A program made the translations under genes and the position numbers. A stretch of DNA of 64,000 nt from Sphagnum magellanicum (lineage: Eukaryota > Streptophyta > Sphagnopsida > Sphagnales > Sphagnaceae): the NCBI GenBank assembly GCA_021904315.1, contig CM038908.1:20790501-20854500 (forward strand), written 5' to 3'. This document shows, piece by piece, positions 1-13,200 of this stretch. The notes beneath the pieces were generated by a model that was given only the letters and a program-made list of their open reading frames with translations, was not told the origin of the DNA and did no database searches. Position 1 is the stretch's first letter; each line of letters opens with the position of its first letter.

Positions 1-87
1 TCTAGAACCACAAGTGCAGAACCACACAAATTTCTATCAAGTTTCCGGATATAGAACTGAGAAGTTCTAATAACTCTTTAAATGCAG
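1..87 (+). other. Intron of the RopGAP gene
   Basis: The sequence before the exon at 88 is AT-rich and ends in a typical acceptor (tttaaatgcag). No coding sequence continuous with the GAP domain is seen here, so the window opens inside an intron. Confidence 0.7.
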
Positions 88-974
88 GCATGGTTCCGTG
101 AGCTTCCAGAAGCCATACTGGATGTATTGACACCAGAGCAAGTGGCAGATTGCCAGAATGAAGAAGATTGTATCGCCCTTTTGAAACTATTGCCACCCAT
201 GAAAGCTTCTCTGCTTGATTGGGCTGTAAATCTGATGACTGATGTCACCCAAGAAAAACACATGAATATGATGAATGCACGGAACATTGCCATGGTTTTT
301 GCTCCCAACATGACCCAGGTTTGTTCTTTTTTTGGCATCCTGAAGTGCAGACTGCCATGTCTAAATGCCGCTTGCAACCCCATAACTTTGTGCAAGATTT
401 GATTATTTTATATTCATTTGTGGAAGTTTGATCATAGCAAGTGTGACAGGCAATGAGGTAGTGATTCCAGTTTTACTCTTGTACATCTGTGCTTCAATGT
501 TCAGGTTTCCTTTCAACCGACTTTCTGAGTTCTTCCTCTAAATGATACCAGGTTGATGATGTATGTCACTGTTTTGTTCAGGTGGGAGATGCAATGACAG
601 CATTATTGCATGTAGTTGAAGTGATGAAATTCCTTGAAATGCTAATTTTAAGGAATTTGAGGAAGCGGGTAGAGGTGGCTGCATCAGATTTGCAACAAGC
701 TAATTCATTGGACTTTGAAGTTGGACCTCACATTCTCAAGGATGCAGAAATTCCAGAGGGTGACTGTGGGGGAGTTGTGCTGCTTGATGGTCTAGAGCGC
801 CAAAGTTCAGGACCAATTGACAACAATCCCTTGATGGATTTTGAGTATTATAATTCCAACAACCCGACTGTTGTAGTCAAGAAGCACAGCCGAAGGAGAA
901 GGGCGAAAAAGGGGAGGGTGCATCAAAATGGCACCGATACTGACAATGGCAATGTGGAGTCATGGTATACATAG
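88..974 (+). CDS. Rop/Rho GTPase-activating protein, C-terminal part (two last exons)
   Basis: This is the 3' end of a gene that begins left of the window. Two coding exons are seen: 88-318 (after an AG at 86-87, ending before GT at 319) and 582-974 (stop TAG). The first reads AWFRELPEAILDVLTPEQV and continues to MNARNIAMVFAPNMTQ, the second half of the plant RhoGAP domain; the second begins VGDAMTALLHVVEVMKFLEMLI, the last helix of that domain. Both junctions are in phase 0. About 95 residues follow the domain: an acidic, variable stretch and then a basic cluster (KKHSRRRRAKKGR) near the end. Plant proteins of this type carry a CRIB motif before the GAP domain and switch off Rop GTPases at the plasma membrane; the CRIB motif and the arginine finger would lie outside the window, so the CRIB-GAP class is inferred. 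Family assignment is secure, the exact paralogue is not. Confidence 0.9.
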
Positions 975-2748
975 AAAATCTCTCCATGGCAACTCTTTTC
1001 CCAATTTCTACTATCGGAATGACAAAATTTTCTGGAGATTATCATGAAGATATCTTTGCTCCAGAGTCACTCCAGATCAATCAGAGAGGGCGAAAAAGCT
1101 TATAAGAGGATTGAGCTTCTCTCTTCTTGGGTAGGGTTGTAGCAAAGCAAGGAAATGTTTTGGTGGCAATTGTAGGTTGTAGATTAGGAAGCAAATGTCA
1201 AGCAAGAAGGATCAAAGGTCAAGATTGTTGTATTTTTGAAATCACCCATGTGCAATTGGCTTGTTGTTAAGATTGTCTACCCTTATGGTTCACATGTGAC
1301 AAGATGTAGTTCTGTAGATGGTGGGTGCATGGGCAAAATTTAGCATTTGAGAATTCAACTTTGGCACATTCTAAAACATGGAACTTCTTAGTCCATTAAG
1401 TTTGGGAGAAGTTTGAACCTTTTTTTGGGTGTCTCACCATTTGTACATATGTTAAACATTATCTAGTTAAACTCAAAAGACTTTACGCATTACTCCCTAC
1501 CTCCATCATCCCTTAAAGGTCCATCCATTAGTGTTTTGATTCTTTAGCCTTTTGCTTCCCTTTGGTTATGCTTTTAGTACCACAACTTGTGTTTATGAGT
1601 TTTAGTTTGTTAGCTTGAAGTGATTGGGAAATGAGACATAATAGTGTTGGAGATAGTTGGTGATCAAGCTTTAGTCATGGCGGGAAAAAGGCATTTTGCA
1701 AACCCTAAGAAGGTCCCATTGTACGTGACATTCTCGATTCTTCTTGGTATTTACATATGTCCAAAAGGCATGTATCAAAGGAGCTAATTCATTTTGGGAT
1801 ATCAATTCATCACCAAGAAGTTGACCAAACCCTTCTCAAGTCCTTTGGGGGATAGTAAGTGGTTCGTGATGGATTCATAGTGCGTTTCCAAAGCAAAACA
1901 ACAGGATCCAAAACTACTCCAACAATATGTGAATATTTTAGGCAATTTGCATGTCATTTTACATATGTATGATTTCCAAAATGCATGTGTTGCAAAAGTA
2001 TGTTACTATGCCACACTTGCACTTTGTGTCATATGCATGGGGGTCTTCATTCTTGGATTAAGAAGGGTTGTTTGATGAAAAAAAAACTTAAATTTGTAAG
2101 GATTGGAACGAGGCCTCTACTATATTCAAATATGTTTAAAAGAGGTCCTCAAATCAATGAAGAATCAATGTGATAGTTTGAGGCCTACATACTTACCTTC
2201 TATTTTATCAAACTCTTTCTCCTTTGGAGGTATTTGTGTCAAATATGACATCTAGCAATCAATCCCATCAAAGTCCTTCAACATTAAAATTTTGGTAATC
2301 AATCTATTATATGAAAACTTGGTGCAAAAATGATCAAATTAGTGTTGTGTGTAAGTGTAAATCATTTACATTTACATGCCCAAATTTTTTATTTTTACAT
2401 TGCTCGTCATATATATATATTCTCTTATTAGAACCTGGTGGTTGGGGGAAAAAAATGGATTTATGAAATGAACACTAATAATCTTTAAATTTTAATTGAA
2501 GCTTCTTTTCAAAAATGTGACAAAGAGGTAATAGTGGTAAAAGGGATGAAGGTTTATTAAATTAATAATGTCTTCTCCCCCTTTTTATTTCTCTTGTAAA
2601 TTCTGATATGGTTTTCAATTTTCATCATTACTTGTGTCAATTTCAATTTTGATTTTATTATTTAACATTTTAATGCATGTTTTCATGTTATTTCTTGAAA
2701 AGGTATTGAAATAATACTTTTTTGAATAATAATTTTTTGGATTACCAA

Positions 2749-2749
2749 A

Positions 2750-2776
<27 letters not shown>
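2749..2776. repeat. (CA)n microsatellite
   Basis: About thirteen CA units followed by a short TA run. Confidence 0.9.
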
Positions 2777-2781
<5 letters not shown>

Positions 2782-5700
2782 GAATTAATTGAAACCATAA
2801 ACTCTAGATGAATCCAAAAGAAGTTACACAAGATGGTGTAAGTGATTGTTGCATGCCCTTACATAGTGTTGTCTACGTGTTTTTGACCATGTAAGTGTAA
2901 GAGCACATAATATAAATTAGTTGTGAGTGCATCCCAAAACTCAATTTTTTTTCCCTACCATTTCTACTAACCTTTCAAATTTTATTTTATTTTTAATGTT
3001 TCACAAATAAAAGTTATATTACCAACATAAATTTATGAAAATATTTTCCTTTAATCACTAATAATTGCATACAATATAATATAAGATCACACTTTTGGGC
3101 AAAGGATTTGGGACAAAATATGGTGCAATTGGTGAATGTCATTTTATTTTATTTTTTGAAGAACAATTACAAACCCAACCTAACAAGTCATTGGCATTCC
3201 CAATGGCAAAAGACCAACAAGACTTCCACCTACACACAAATGGGCTTTGAGGTGCCTAGGTCTTAAACAAAGGCTTTACCATAGAACTATCACATTGGTG
3301 TAGTTGGGGGATATTTTGATTGCACATTTTTGGGTGTGTGATGCCTCACCTCATTGCTTGAATAATATTTTCATTTCTAACTTTATGCATCACCATTTTT
3401 GGCCCAAGCTTTTACAAGAGCTTGGGTATCTATTGTGATTCATGTTACATAATTTGGGCTTTGCACTATTATTCACAATTACCAATAATAAAATGATGAA
3501 AAAATGAGTTGATTATGTGAAAATTAAGTTACATTTGAATTGAAATTCAATTGAAAAAAAATGGGATGCAAATTGATGCACAAAATATTGAAAACATGTT
3601 TGTCATTTCCATCATTCATGACTATGGTGTTGGGAAAAAATAACTTTGAAAAAAAACCTTCCCATTTCATTCAAAATTTGTTTTAAATTGAAATTTATTT
3701 TCATAAGATGAAATTACAAATGTATCTTCAACTTGTTTATCTTATACCAATTTTGATGTTACCATTGGGATTTAATTAGTTGTTTTTCATCCTAAATGTT
3801 TTTTTTTTTTTTTTTGTCTTTGCATTCGGCCACTTTGATTGGCCCATCACCAAATTTGTTTGAAACTTTGGGCATTGTACTGTTCAAAATTGATTTGAAA
3901 TTCTAAAATCTATCAAGATTTAAATCATATTTTATTTCGCAAAGATGACAAAAATCAATTCTATGTTTCAATTTTGTACCATTAATATAGTTTTACATGT
4001 AGAGTAAATATCTAAGGACTAGGTTTTATTGAAGTTGGGTTAGCCTTTAAGTCATGTAAGGTAAAACCCTAAGGAGTGAGTTTTATTGGAATTGAACCTA
4101 CCCTTGGTCAATGTTTGGTAAAATTTTAAGGGGTGGTCTTATTGAAGCATGAAGAAGAGTTAAGGGCAAGTTCAATTCTAATAAAACCCACCCTTAAAGG
4201 CTTTACACAACATAACAACACCATGTTTTTTTTTTAAAATTTAATTTCTCATGATACTTGGCATGATGTAATATGAGAATTTTAAAAAAAATGATAGTGA
4301 ATGTTTTGAAAAACATAAAGCCCATTGTTGTATTACACTTTTGAAAACACCTTCATGTACATTGAAAACAAAATGCCAAAGTTTTTACAAGGTTTTGAAA
4401 ATGAATTGATATATTTCATACTCAATTCAAAATGCATTCATCAGATGATTAATTGTTGTCGAAAACACACAATTTACCTTGTTCATATCCATTTTTCTTA
4501 TCTATCAAAAGGACATAACATATTAATAAACAATGTTTTGTATAGTGTGAGTTCACAAAATCAAACCCACAAATTTAAAAATGAAAAATTCTTTGAAAGA
4601 TCAACATTAAACATAGATTTAAGTTACTTGGTCATCACATTTCAAATAATACATGCCCCATAATCCAATACATTACAAACCTTGAATTATAGATCTTATT
4701 TAAAATTCCATAAATTTTTTTTTTAATTCATCGAAATTGAATCTAAAATTTGAAAATTCATTAATTTAACTTAAAATCAAAACATACATAAGACTTAGAT
4801 ATTTCATTGAAGCAAGATTTTACAAATGTTGGGCAGTTCTCACTTTTTGTGAGAACCATTGGTTCTAGTTCATAAAATTATTTTAAAAACATGTCAAGTT
4901 TGAGAAATCATTTAAAATCTCAAAACTCTAAAAAAAATCCAACCAATTTTTAATCAAATCAATTTTCATAAATTTTTGAACCAATGGTTTTCAAAAATGG
5001 TTTTCATAAAATTTATTGATTTTTTTAATTAAAAAATGAAAATGAAAATTACTTGCAAAAAATGATGAAAATGAATAAATTGAGATTTTTTAAATTTCAA
5101 ATTTCATCCCATTCAAATTCACTTTCAAATTACTTTAAGTCCCTTTAAAAATGTTCATTCATTTCGATACATTAAAAGAAAACTATTAATTTGAAACTAT
5201 ATTTTGTAATTATAAATAAATTACAATGAACATTCAAAACTTAAAATCTATTAATTGCATAAATGAAGTTGCACCCAACATTTAGTTACAAATGATGACA
5301 CATCATGATGTTAGCACATTTCACATATATGATATACATGATTAACACATATATTCTTATTTATTGACTATCCTTATACAACTTGTAATTAATTTTGATT
5401 TTTGCAACTAACATATAAGCCGATTATTAATTGTAATAACATAATAATTTTGTTGTAATTTTGTAATTTTTTGTGAAAATATAAATTGAATTTTCATCAT
5501 TTATTTTAAATGACTTACAATATCATCACATTGATCAATGGAAATATGCCACACAACATAATGTGTTTTAATGAAATTATGCCATGTGGCAAAATTTATG
5601 AGAATTAAACTAAATTTTGGTCAAAAATGAAATCAATATCTAGGTAGGTATATAGGTACCTATATATTTTGCCTATTTAAGTTGAAGAGGTCGGTAAGTT

Positions 5701-5984
5701 AAGGGGTATGAATAGAAATATTTTTATTTTATTTTGAGTTTAGCCTTTAAAGTTAAGCCTATATAATTAATCATTCTAAATGGCAAATGTTTTTTAACAT
5801 GAAATTGTAAGACAAAACATTCTTGTTATATAATTTACAAGATGAAAATGAAAGACAAAACATATGGGATAAATTTTAGTTGCAACCTAATTTGCAACTT
5901 AGTAATTTAGTCACAAACTAAGTTGTAATTATAAAGTTTATTCCATATCCTTTTTTTTGTCCTTTTCAATTTTACAAATTATAT

Positions 5985-6365
5985 AACTAATTAATTAATT
6001 AATTAACTAATTACCTACACACCTACCCACTTACCAACCTACATAATATATATTATTCCTTACTATTACTAATTAGTTAAAAATAATAATTCATTAACAA
6101 CTATTAATGGATTAATAATTATTTACTAACTAATAATTAACTAACTAATTAATGACTTGTAAAATATTAATTAAAATTTAATAAATATAATTTATTAATT
6201 TATTTAATCACTATTAATTAATCAATTAATATTAACCAACTAATTAACTTACATCTATTAATTGTTATTACGTATTACATATAATATCTAATTAATAGGT
6301 AACCTTATCTACCTATTCACATAATTACCTACTTATTTACTTGCCTACTTACTTAGTTTATTTAG
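5985..6365. repeat. Low-complexity TAAT/CTAACT-type region
   Basis: Irregular runs of TAATTAAT, ACTAATTA and CTACC/TTACC units make a cryptically simple stretch of about 380 bp; no single period holds throughout. Confidence 0.6.
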
Positions 6366-8119
6366 TCAACCCCATAATATATATAAAATGTATGTTTAAT
6401 ATGCTTTAAATACAACATAAATATATGACTTTATAAATATAGCCTTAATATATTAAAAAACACCCTAGTATATTTTAAAGGTATAATTACACCACACCGA
6501 GGTAATCAAGTTGTGATTATTTTGAAAATTAATTTGACATAAAAGCTTTTTCTTGAATGAAAAACCCAAAAAATGAGTCAACTTTGAAGAATGAAAAACC
6601 TATTAAATGCAAATTAATTGCATCATAGTTATAAGACAAATAATAGATTGAAAATGATGATGATTACTTATAGAAAAAGACAAAACATGATTGCAAATGA
6701 CAATTATATAATCGCAAATTATATGTTTACATAATACAAGATTTCTTTTGATGATAAACTGTATTAGGTTGTAAGGATATGTGCAGTCAATTCTTGAGTC
6801 ATTAACTAATTTTTGTTAACAAATATTAAAATTTCCAAGTTTTATTTGTTGGAAATGGCATCTCCTAAGGTTGGTGACTATGTTGACTAAAAAAAAAGCT
6901 TTTCAATTTCTATTTGTGAATCAACAATTCCCAATATTTGTCGAGCAAAAAAGTTAATAGTGGTGAAAATGGATTCATGCATTTGCCACCATTGGAAAAG
7001 ACATTTGATCTCCATAACCTTTATTGAAATCTCCTAAAAATCAATAGCTTTTTATGAACTAGTTATTTGATTGGTTCACTTATGTTGACAATTATCTCAA
7101 AAATATCCAAGTTATAGTTTTCATCAACTCTTTGATCTACATATCCAATTTCACAATTTGTCACATGAAGTGACGATAACATTTCCAAAAATGTAAGAAT
7201 TTTCTTTTGTACTTTTCAACAATTGAAATGTTTTATTCATGATCAACAAATGAAAACATCAATAAAGATTCTTAAATCATGGATCTAACATTAACAAAAA
7301 CATGTTATGAATTTTTCTTTCTTTGTATTTTCTTAGAAATAAAAGGAAAAAATCAAGAACACCACACACCTCCTTTTTAATGTTAGAAGCAAACAAAAGC
7401 ATTAAGATCATCATCCATTAGTGAGTCTAAGGTTAGATTAATTCCAACTTCTTCTTTCAACTTCAAACTCATTGTGATGGTAGGGTTTAGGGCATCACTT
7501 AACAACCAATGACCATTGGATTGGTTTAGAACACAAGTAATAAAAATTAAAGACAAGTAATCAATAATTGTTTGAGAATTATGCCAAGTGAAAAAGAGTG
7601 GAACTCAACTAGAAACATGAATTTGAATAGTCTATGAGTTGTATGAAATAATAAGGCTTCTTAGAACAAGATTAGTTTGTTTGCAAACCTACAAAATATT
7701 TTAAAAAATAGAAATAAAAGAATACAAACCAATTTAAAATTAGAATATAAATTTTTTGGGTGAAAATTGCTTTGTTTTTACAAGGATATTTAATTTTCAT
7801 GAACAAATTCTAAAATTAATACAGTCTTTGTTTCACTTTTGTTTACCTTTATTAAATTTGTTTACCAAGTTATGCACTTTTGTAAATTAGATTAGACATA
7901 CTTAATGGAAACATATTTGAAAAATTTCCCAATTTTTTCTTTTATTATCCCATATTGACATGCTTTGAAAAATGCATGGCCAAAGCAAGTGCTTTGGAAG
8001 CTTGCTTCCAAACTAAAAAGTTCACAATTCACCATAGATGTAAGTTGAGGAGGAAAAAAAAAACAAAAAAAAAAAAAATGTTGCAAAAAAAACTTTAGAA
8101 CTAAATTAAACTTCAACAC

Positions 8120-8460
8120 CCGTTAAAGAGATGAGCATCAAGGAAGTACCAATGTAAATGAGAAAAGCAACCAAGTGCAAAATAGTGAAATAACAAGGGT
8201 AAGTAAAAAAGGTACCTAAAATGACGATCATGCAAAGCACAAAGCAAATTGACAAATGTTTTCAAAGCATGTTGTAGTTGAAAGCAAAGGTGCAACAAAG
8301 AAACAACAAAACAAACAACAAAACAAGAAGGATGTAGCAAAGAAACACTAAATCAAGGGAACGATGAAACAAAGGAGTAGTGAAGCAAAGAAGAAATGAA
8401 GCAATAAAGGAAGTAATGAAAGGAGCAATGAAACAAACGAGTAAATAAAAAAATTGAAAA
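8120..8460. repeat. Purine-rich irregular short repeat
   Basis: Loose repetition of units like gaagcaaagaag, gaaacaaagg and gaagtaatgaa makes a strand-asymmetric A/G tract. The open frames on the opposite strand here are by-products of this composition. Confidence 0.45.
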
Positions 8461-8989
8461 AAAACACAATGGGGCCAAGCAAAAGCTCAACTTTGTTTAT
8501 ATTCAAAAGTGTAAGAACAAATGTGAAGCTTCTTCTTCACCATGCCATGTTGTTGTTGATGATGAATAATGGTGTCACCCAAAGCCTAAACCTAACACCT
8601 ACCCAAATCCCAAACCCTTAAAACCTAAACCAAAACCCTAATTGAAAATAGATGTTGGTTTTCTTTTCATAGCCAATTAGGTTTTCATTTTTCAAGGCTT
8701 TTTTCATACCTTTCCAAGTTTTCACCCTATTGAACCCTAGTGAGAACTTTGTGATTAGGTTTTCATGGCGGGTATCACTATTGGTGGGTATCACTATTGG
8801 TGATATTTGTAAGTTTTCATTTTAGAGAACTAGCCTAAAACCCATTAAGGTTCTTAAAAAATAAATAAAATAAATAAATAAATATATATATAAAATTTAC
8901 CAATGTACCATTCTTATTATAATGATTAAACTGATTTAAATTTCAAGTAAAATTTGATAATCATTAATTTCTTTGACATTCTAAACCTG

Positions 8990-9545
8990 AAAGTTCAGTT
9001 AAAGGCAATGTTTTTTTTCTTCTTCTTATTTTGGGTGAATTTTTGTAATTTTTAAAAAATGTGAAGCATATGACTTCGACACATACAAAGGATATATTTT
9101 GGTGAAAAAAAATTGGCTTTAATTCGCCAGATTTTGGGAAAAGAAGTTCCACAATCGCCAAATCTCTACAAAAATCTCTACAACTGGTTCCAGTAGATGT
9201 AACCAACATATAAAAAGGATTGTTAAAACCTTTTTTACTTTCATATCTGATCTATAGCCAAAATTTGGCTAAATCTTCCTGTAGATGTCAACCAATTTAC
9301 TGACATCACAAAATTGATGGAAAAAAAAAACAAAAAAAAAAAAAAACACCCCTAGTTATATGCATCTTTTTTTTTGTACAATTTTTTTTTTTTCATTTTT
9401 TTGCCCAAAAAATTGGGAATTTCTTGAAATTTTTAGTTTTTACAACGTAAATTCGATTAATTTTGAAAAGAAAAAAAAATCGCCAATTTTTCGATATAAA
9501 AAAATTGGAAGGAAAAAAAAAAAAATCCCTGGAACTTACAGGGTC
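8990..9545. repeat. Dispersed repeat family B, one or two decayed copies
   Basis: Contains the family hallmarks: AATTCGCCAGATTTTGGG, an AGCCAAAATTTGGCTAAATC palindrome-like core, poly-A/T stretches and an AAAACACCCC end near 9345. A second, more degraded stretch with aatcgccaatttttcg follows. The best-preserved relatives lie at 20.9, 43.0 and 43.5 kb. Confidence 0.5.
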
Positions 9546-9656
9546 CAAATTTAATAAAACCTGATAATTCATTTCACTAAAAGTATAGAAAATATTTAAA
9601 TATTATTTATTCCCCTGTTTTTTTAATTTTGGGTTTCTTTGGAGGCAAACTGCAGC

Positions 9657-9740
9657 AAACCCTAATTTTTTGGCGCTGTTCCCGCGACACTACGACTATC
9701 GTCTTCGTCCCCGCTCCATCGTTCTCGTTACAAACCCTAA
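9657..9740 (+). promoter_or_regulatory. Two teloboxes and an E2F-like site upstream of SPT16
   Basis: AAACCCTAA occurs at 9657-9665 and again at 9732-9740, and TTTGGCGC (fits the E2F consensus TTTSSCGC) at 9669-9676. Teloboxes and E2F sites are known in plant promoters of replication, histone and ribosome-biogenesis genes, so they fit a chromatin factor used in dividing cells. They lie 490-580 bp before the start codon; the transcription start is not known. Confidence 0.5.
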
Positions 9741-10129
9741 TCGTGCTACTGCTGCTGGTGCTACTCTTCACGAGTTCTTAGTTCCGATCACTTGACGACG
9801 CGCTGAAGGGAAAGAAAGCTTCTGGATTTGTAACTCAATGCTGCACTGTTTGTGTATTTAGTAGGGGCTTCTGTGAAGCCCCCCCACCCCCCCTGTCGTC
9901 GGTTTTCTTCTTGGAGCCGTCACCTCCTGGAGGAGAACAAGAAGATATTGTTGTCTCAGTTGTGTTGTCGCAATATCTCTTCTTAGTCTTTTGTTGCGTT
10001 TCTTTTTCCAGTCCGCTTACACATGGTGTCGGGCCGCTGAGAGTGTTGATGGTGGAAGAGAGGGGTTTTGTTTGTGTGTTAGGTTGTGGGGGGATTTAGT
10101 ATTGAATTCTGGAGTTTGAAAGAGGTTGA

Positions 10130-10146
10130 GGGAGAGAGAGAGAGAG
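10130..10146 (+). repeat. Short GA repeat in the SPT16 leader
   Basis: About eight GA units lie roughly 90 bp before the SPT16 ATG, probably within the 5' UTR. GA/CT runs are common in plant leaders. Confidence 0.6.
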
Positions 10147-10232
10147 TTTTGCACTAGGGTTTTGGTGTGAGTATTGCTCCAAAGGAAGTGCGGTAGTTTC
10201 TTTTGTTTTGAGATCCAGTGCTGTAATCTGGA

Positions 10233-13200
10233 ATGGCTGATGTCAGGAATGGGGATGCAAGGGGAGCAACCGGAGTGCAAATCAATTTAGAGTATTATGG
10301 GAAACGCCTCAAAGCTCTTTACGGACATTGGAAGGAACATAAGAGGGATGTATGGGGAGGAGCCGATGCCATTGCCATCGTCACTCCTCCCTCCTCCGAA
10401 GATCTTCGGTATCTCAAGTCGTCGGCATTGCATCTTTGGTTGCTGGGGTACGAGTTTCCCGAAACTGTCATGGTTTTTATGCCTGGAGCGTTGCATGTAG
10501 TGTGTAGTCTCAAGAAGGCAAGCCATCTTGAGGAGCTACAAAAGTCTTCCAGGATGCTTACGGGGGTTGATATTCATCTTCACGTCAAGGAGCGTAAGGA
10601 GGACGGCAGCAAGGAAATGGAAGAAATCCTGGAGGCTGTGCAGTCACAAAGTAAGTCCAAACCCCCTACAATCGGTGTGCTTGCTCGAGAAGCCACGGAA
10701 GGAGCGCTCATGGAGAGATGGGCCATGTGTCTGGCTGATTCTGGTGCTTCTCAAGTTGATGTTGCCGGAGGGTTTTCGGAGGTTTTTGCAGTCAAGGATG
10801 AGGTACACTTCATGAGCGAAAAGCTCTGCAGTAGCGAAAGGGCTTTGTTGCATTGAAGCAGGTGGTAATTGAGGAGGATTGAATGGCTCATTTTTATAAG
10901 TGATCTTTCTTTCATAGCTGCTGCTTCCTGCAGCTTGTTTGAGAAGCAAAGCATCTGTTGTTTGCCTCCTCACGTTTTGCTTGATATTGTATCAGGAAGA
11001 GATCACAAATATCCGGAATGCTGCGCACTTAAGTGGACAGGTGCTGAAAGGCTTTGTTGTACCAAAGCTTGAGGTGATCATTGATGAAGAGAAGAAGATT
11101 ACTCATGCTGAGCTTATGGAGAACACAGAAGAGGTTATTATCAACCCTGGTAAATTTCTGAAGCTCAGACCAGAGGATGTCGACATCTGCTACCCCCCTG
11201 TTTTTCAAAGTGGTGGAGTCTTTGACCTCAAGCCAAGTGCAGCAAGTAATGAAGACATACTGTACTTTGATGCCATGGGTGTCATTATTTGTGCCATTGG
11301 TGCCCGATTCAAGTCATACTGTTCCAACATTGCTCGCACAATTATGATTGATGCTGACAAACTTCAACAAAAGGCATACATAGTGCTCTTGAAGGCTCAT
11401 GATGCAGCAATAGCTGCTCTTCGCCCTGGAAATCCTGTTTCTGCAGTTTACAAAGCAGCATATGCTGTGGTTGAATCAGGAGGTCCAGAATTCCTCCAAC
11501 ACTTCACAAAGAATGCAGGCACAGGAATTGGTATTGAGTTTCGTGAATCAGGCTTGACACTGAATGCAAAGAATGAGCGTATCATCAAGGCTGGAATGGT
11601 CTTCAATGTTTCCTTAGGGTTTCAGAATTTGACAACTGAATCAAGAAACCCTAAGTCCAGGAATTTCTCACTGTTGCTTGCGGACACTGTTATTGTGACT
11701 GAGAAAGGGTCTCCTGAGGTTCCAACATCACGGTGCTCAAAAGCCTTCACAGACATAGCCTATTCTTTTGAAGAGGAGAAGGAAGAAGAGCCTCAAGAGG
11801 AGCGGAAGCCAAAGCCAAAACTTGAGTCCAATGGCTCCAGTGAGCTTGCTGGGCGAATGGCAACTCTCCGATCAGACAATCAAGAAATGACTAAGGAGGA
11901 GGTGAGTTCCTTGTGGGCCTGTGACTTTGCTGTAGAAGATTGTTCAGGCTGGCATGCAAACAAAGAAGACTTGTGTTACTTACTGTCTTCTCTCAATTGC
12001 TCTGCAGGTCCGCCGGCAACATCAGGCAGAGTTAGCAAGGCAGAAGAATGAGGAGACAGCAAGAAGGCTTGCAGCTGGAGGATCAGGGCATGGAGATGGC
12101 CAAGGATCTGCGAAATCCACGGGTGACATCACTGCCTACCGAAATGTTGATGACATTCCATCTCGGGAGCTTATGATTCAGGTAGGCCAACCCAGAGACT
12201 CTTGATCACTGCATAAAATTTTATTGTTATGACATGTCTGATTTGCCAAAATTCAGAGATCAGTATGTGCAAACATATCATTGATGGGCACAAGGGTTAT
12301 GGTCACTTCTTCAGTTCTTTAATTATTTCCTGTTTCTCTTTATGATTACATTGCAGGTAGATCAGAAAAATGAAGCTGTCCTGCTGCCAATCTATGGCTC
12401 ACTGGTCCCCTTCCACATTGCAACAATAAAAAGTGTCTCAAGCCAGCAAGATGGTGGCCATTCATATATTCGCATCATCTTCAATGTACCAGGAGCAGGA
12501 TTTGGGCCAAATGATATGCCTTCACAGAAATTTCCACGGGCAATTTATGTGAAGGAAGTCTCATTCCGATCAAATGACACACGGCATTCAAATCAAGTTG
12601 TCCAGCTCATCAAGACCCTCCGCCGCCAAGTGGCACAGCGGGAATCAGAGAAAGCTGAGAGGGCAACCCTTGTTGTACAAGAGAGGCTGCAAATTGGCAA
12701 GGGGAGACCAATAAGGTATGCCTCTTTGTTGTTTCCCAGGAAAATGTTGTGAACCAGATTACAAGCACCCACAATTGGATACTCACCTTTTGTCAATCAC
12801 TTTTCAGTTTCCCAATGCAGGGGTGTGATGATATAGGAGGTACTTGTGAGCACATGGTAGTGTCTCATTTTCTAGGCTCTGTGTTGGTGTCAACCTCTTA
12901 CTATCCTTACAATTGGATTTGTCAGTGCCACCAGCTCTGGTATTAGTTACAACATCTCAGTGAATCATTGATTAGAGAGATGAGGTCCTCACACGGTAAA
13001 GGAACCTCATTAATGTGGATTCTCTTGCAGGTTGTCAGATTTGTGGATCCGTCCTGCTTTTGGAGGACGGGGAAGGAAGATGAGTGGGACACTAGAAGCT
13101 CATGCAAATGGGTTTCGGTACTCAACCATGAGGCAAGAAGAAAAAGTGGATATAATGTACCGGAACATAAAGCATGCATTTTTCCAACCAGCAGAGAAGG

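Larger units (their letters stand above)
975..9600. other. AT-rich intergenic region
   Basis: The first few hundred bases are probably the RopGAP 3' UTR. The rest has no convincing gene: the open frames are short, without recognisable domains. CpG is very scarce, as expected of long-methylated decayed repeats. It holds a CA repeat near 2750, a low-complexity TAAT/CTAAC stretch near 6.0-6.3 kb, an A/G-rich stretch of short irregular repeats at about 8120-8460, an 18-bp direct doubling at 8767-8806, and copies of dispersed repeat family B near 9.0-9.5 kb. Confidence 0.6.

Noticed and set aside
8590-8645. AAACCCTAA-like words as an internal telomere array
   Set aside because: The words are irregular (aaacctaaacc, aaccctta) and never form consecutive 7-bp units.
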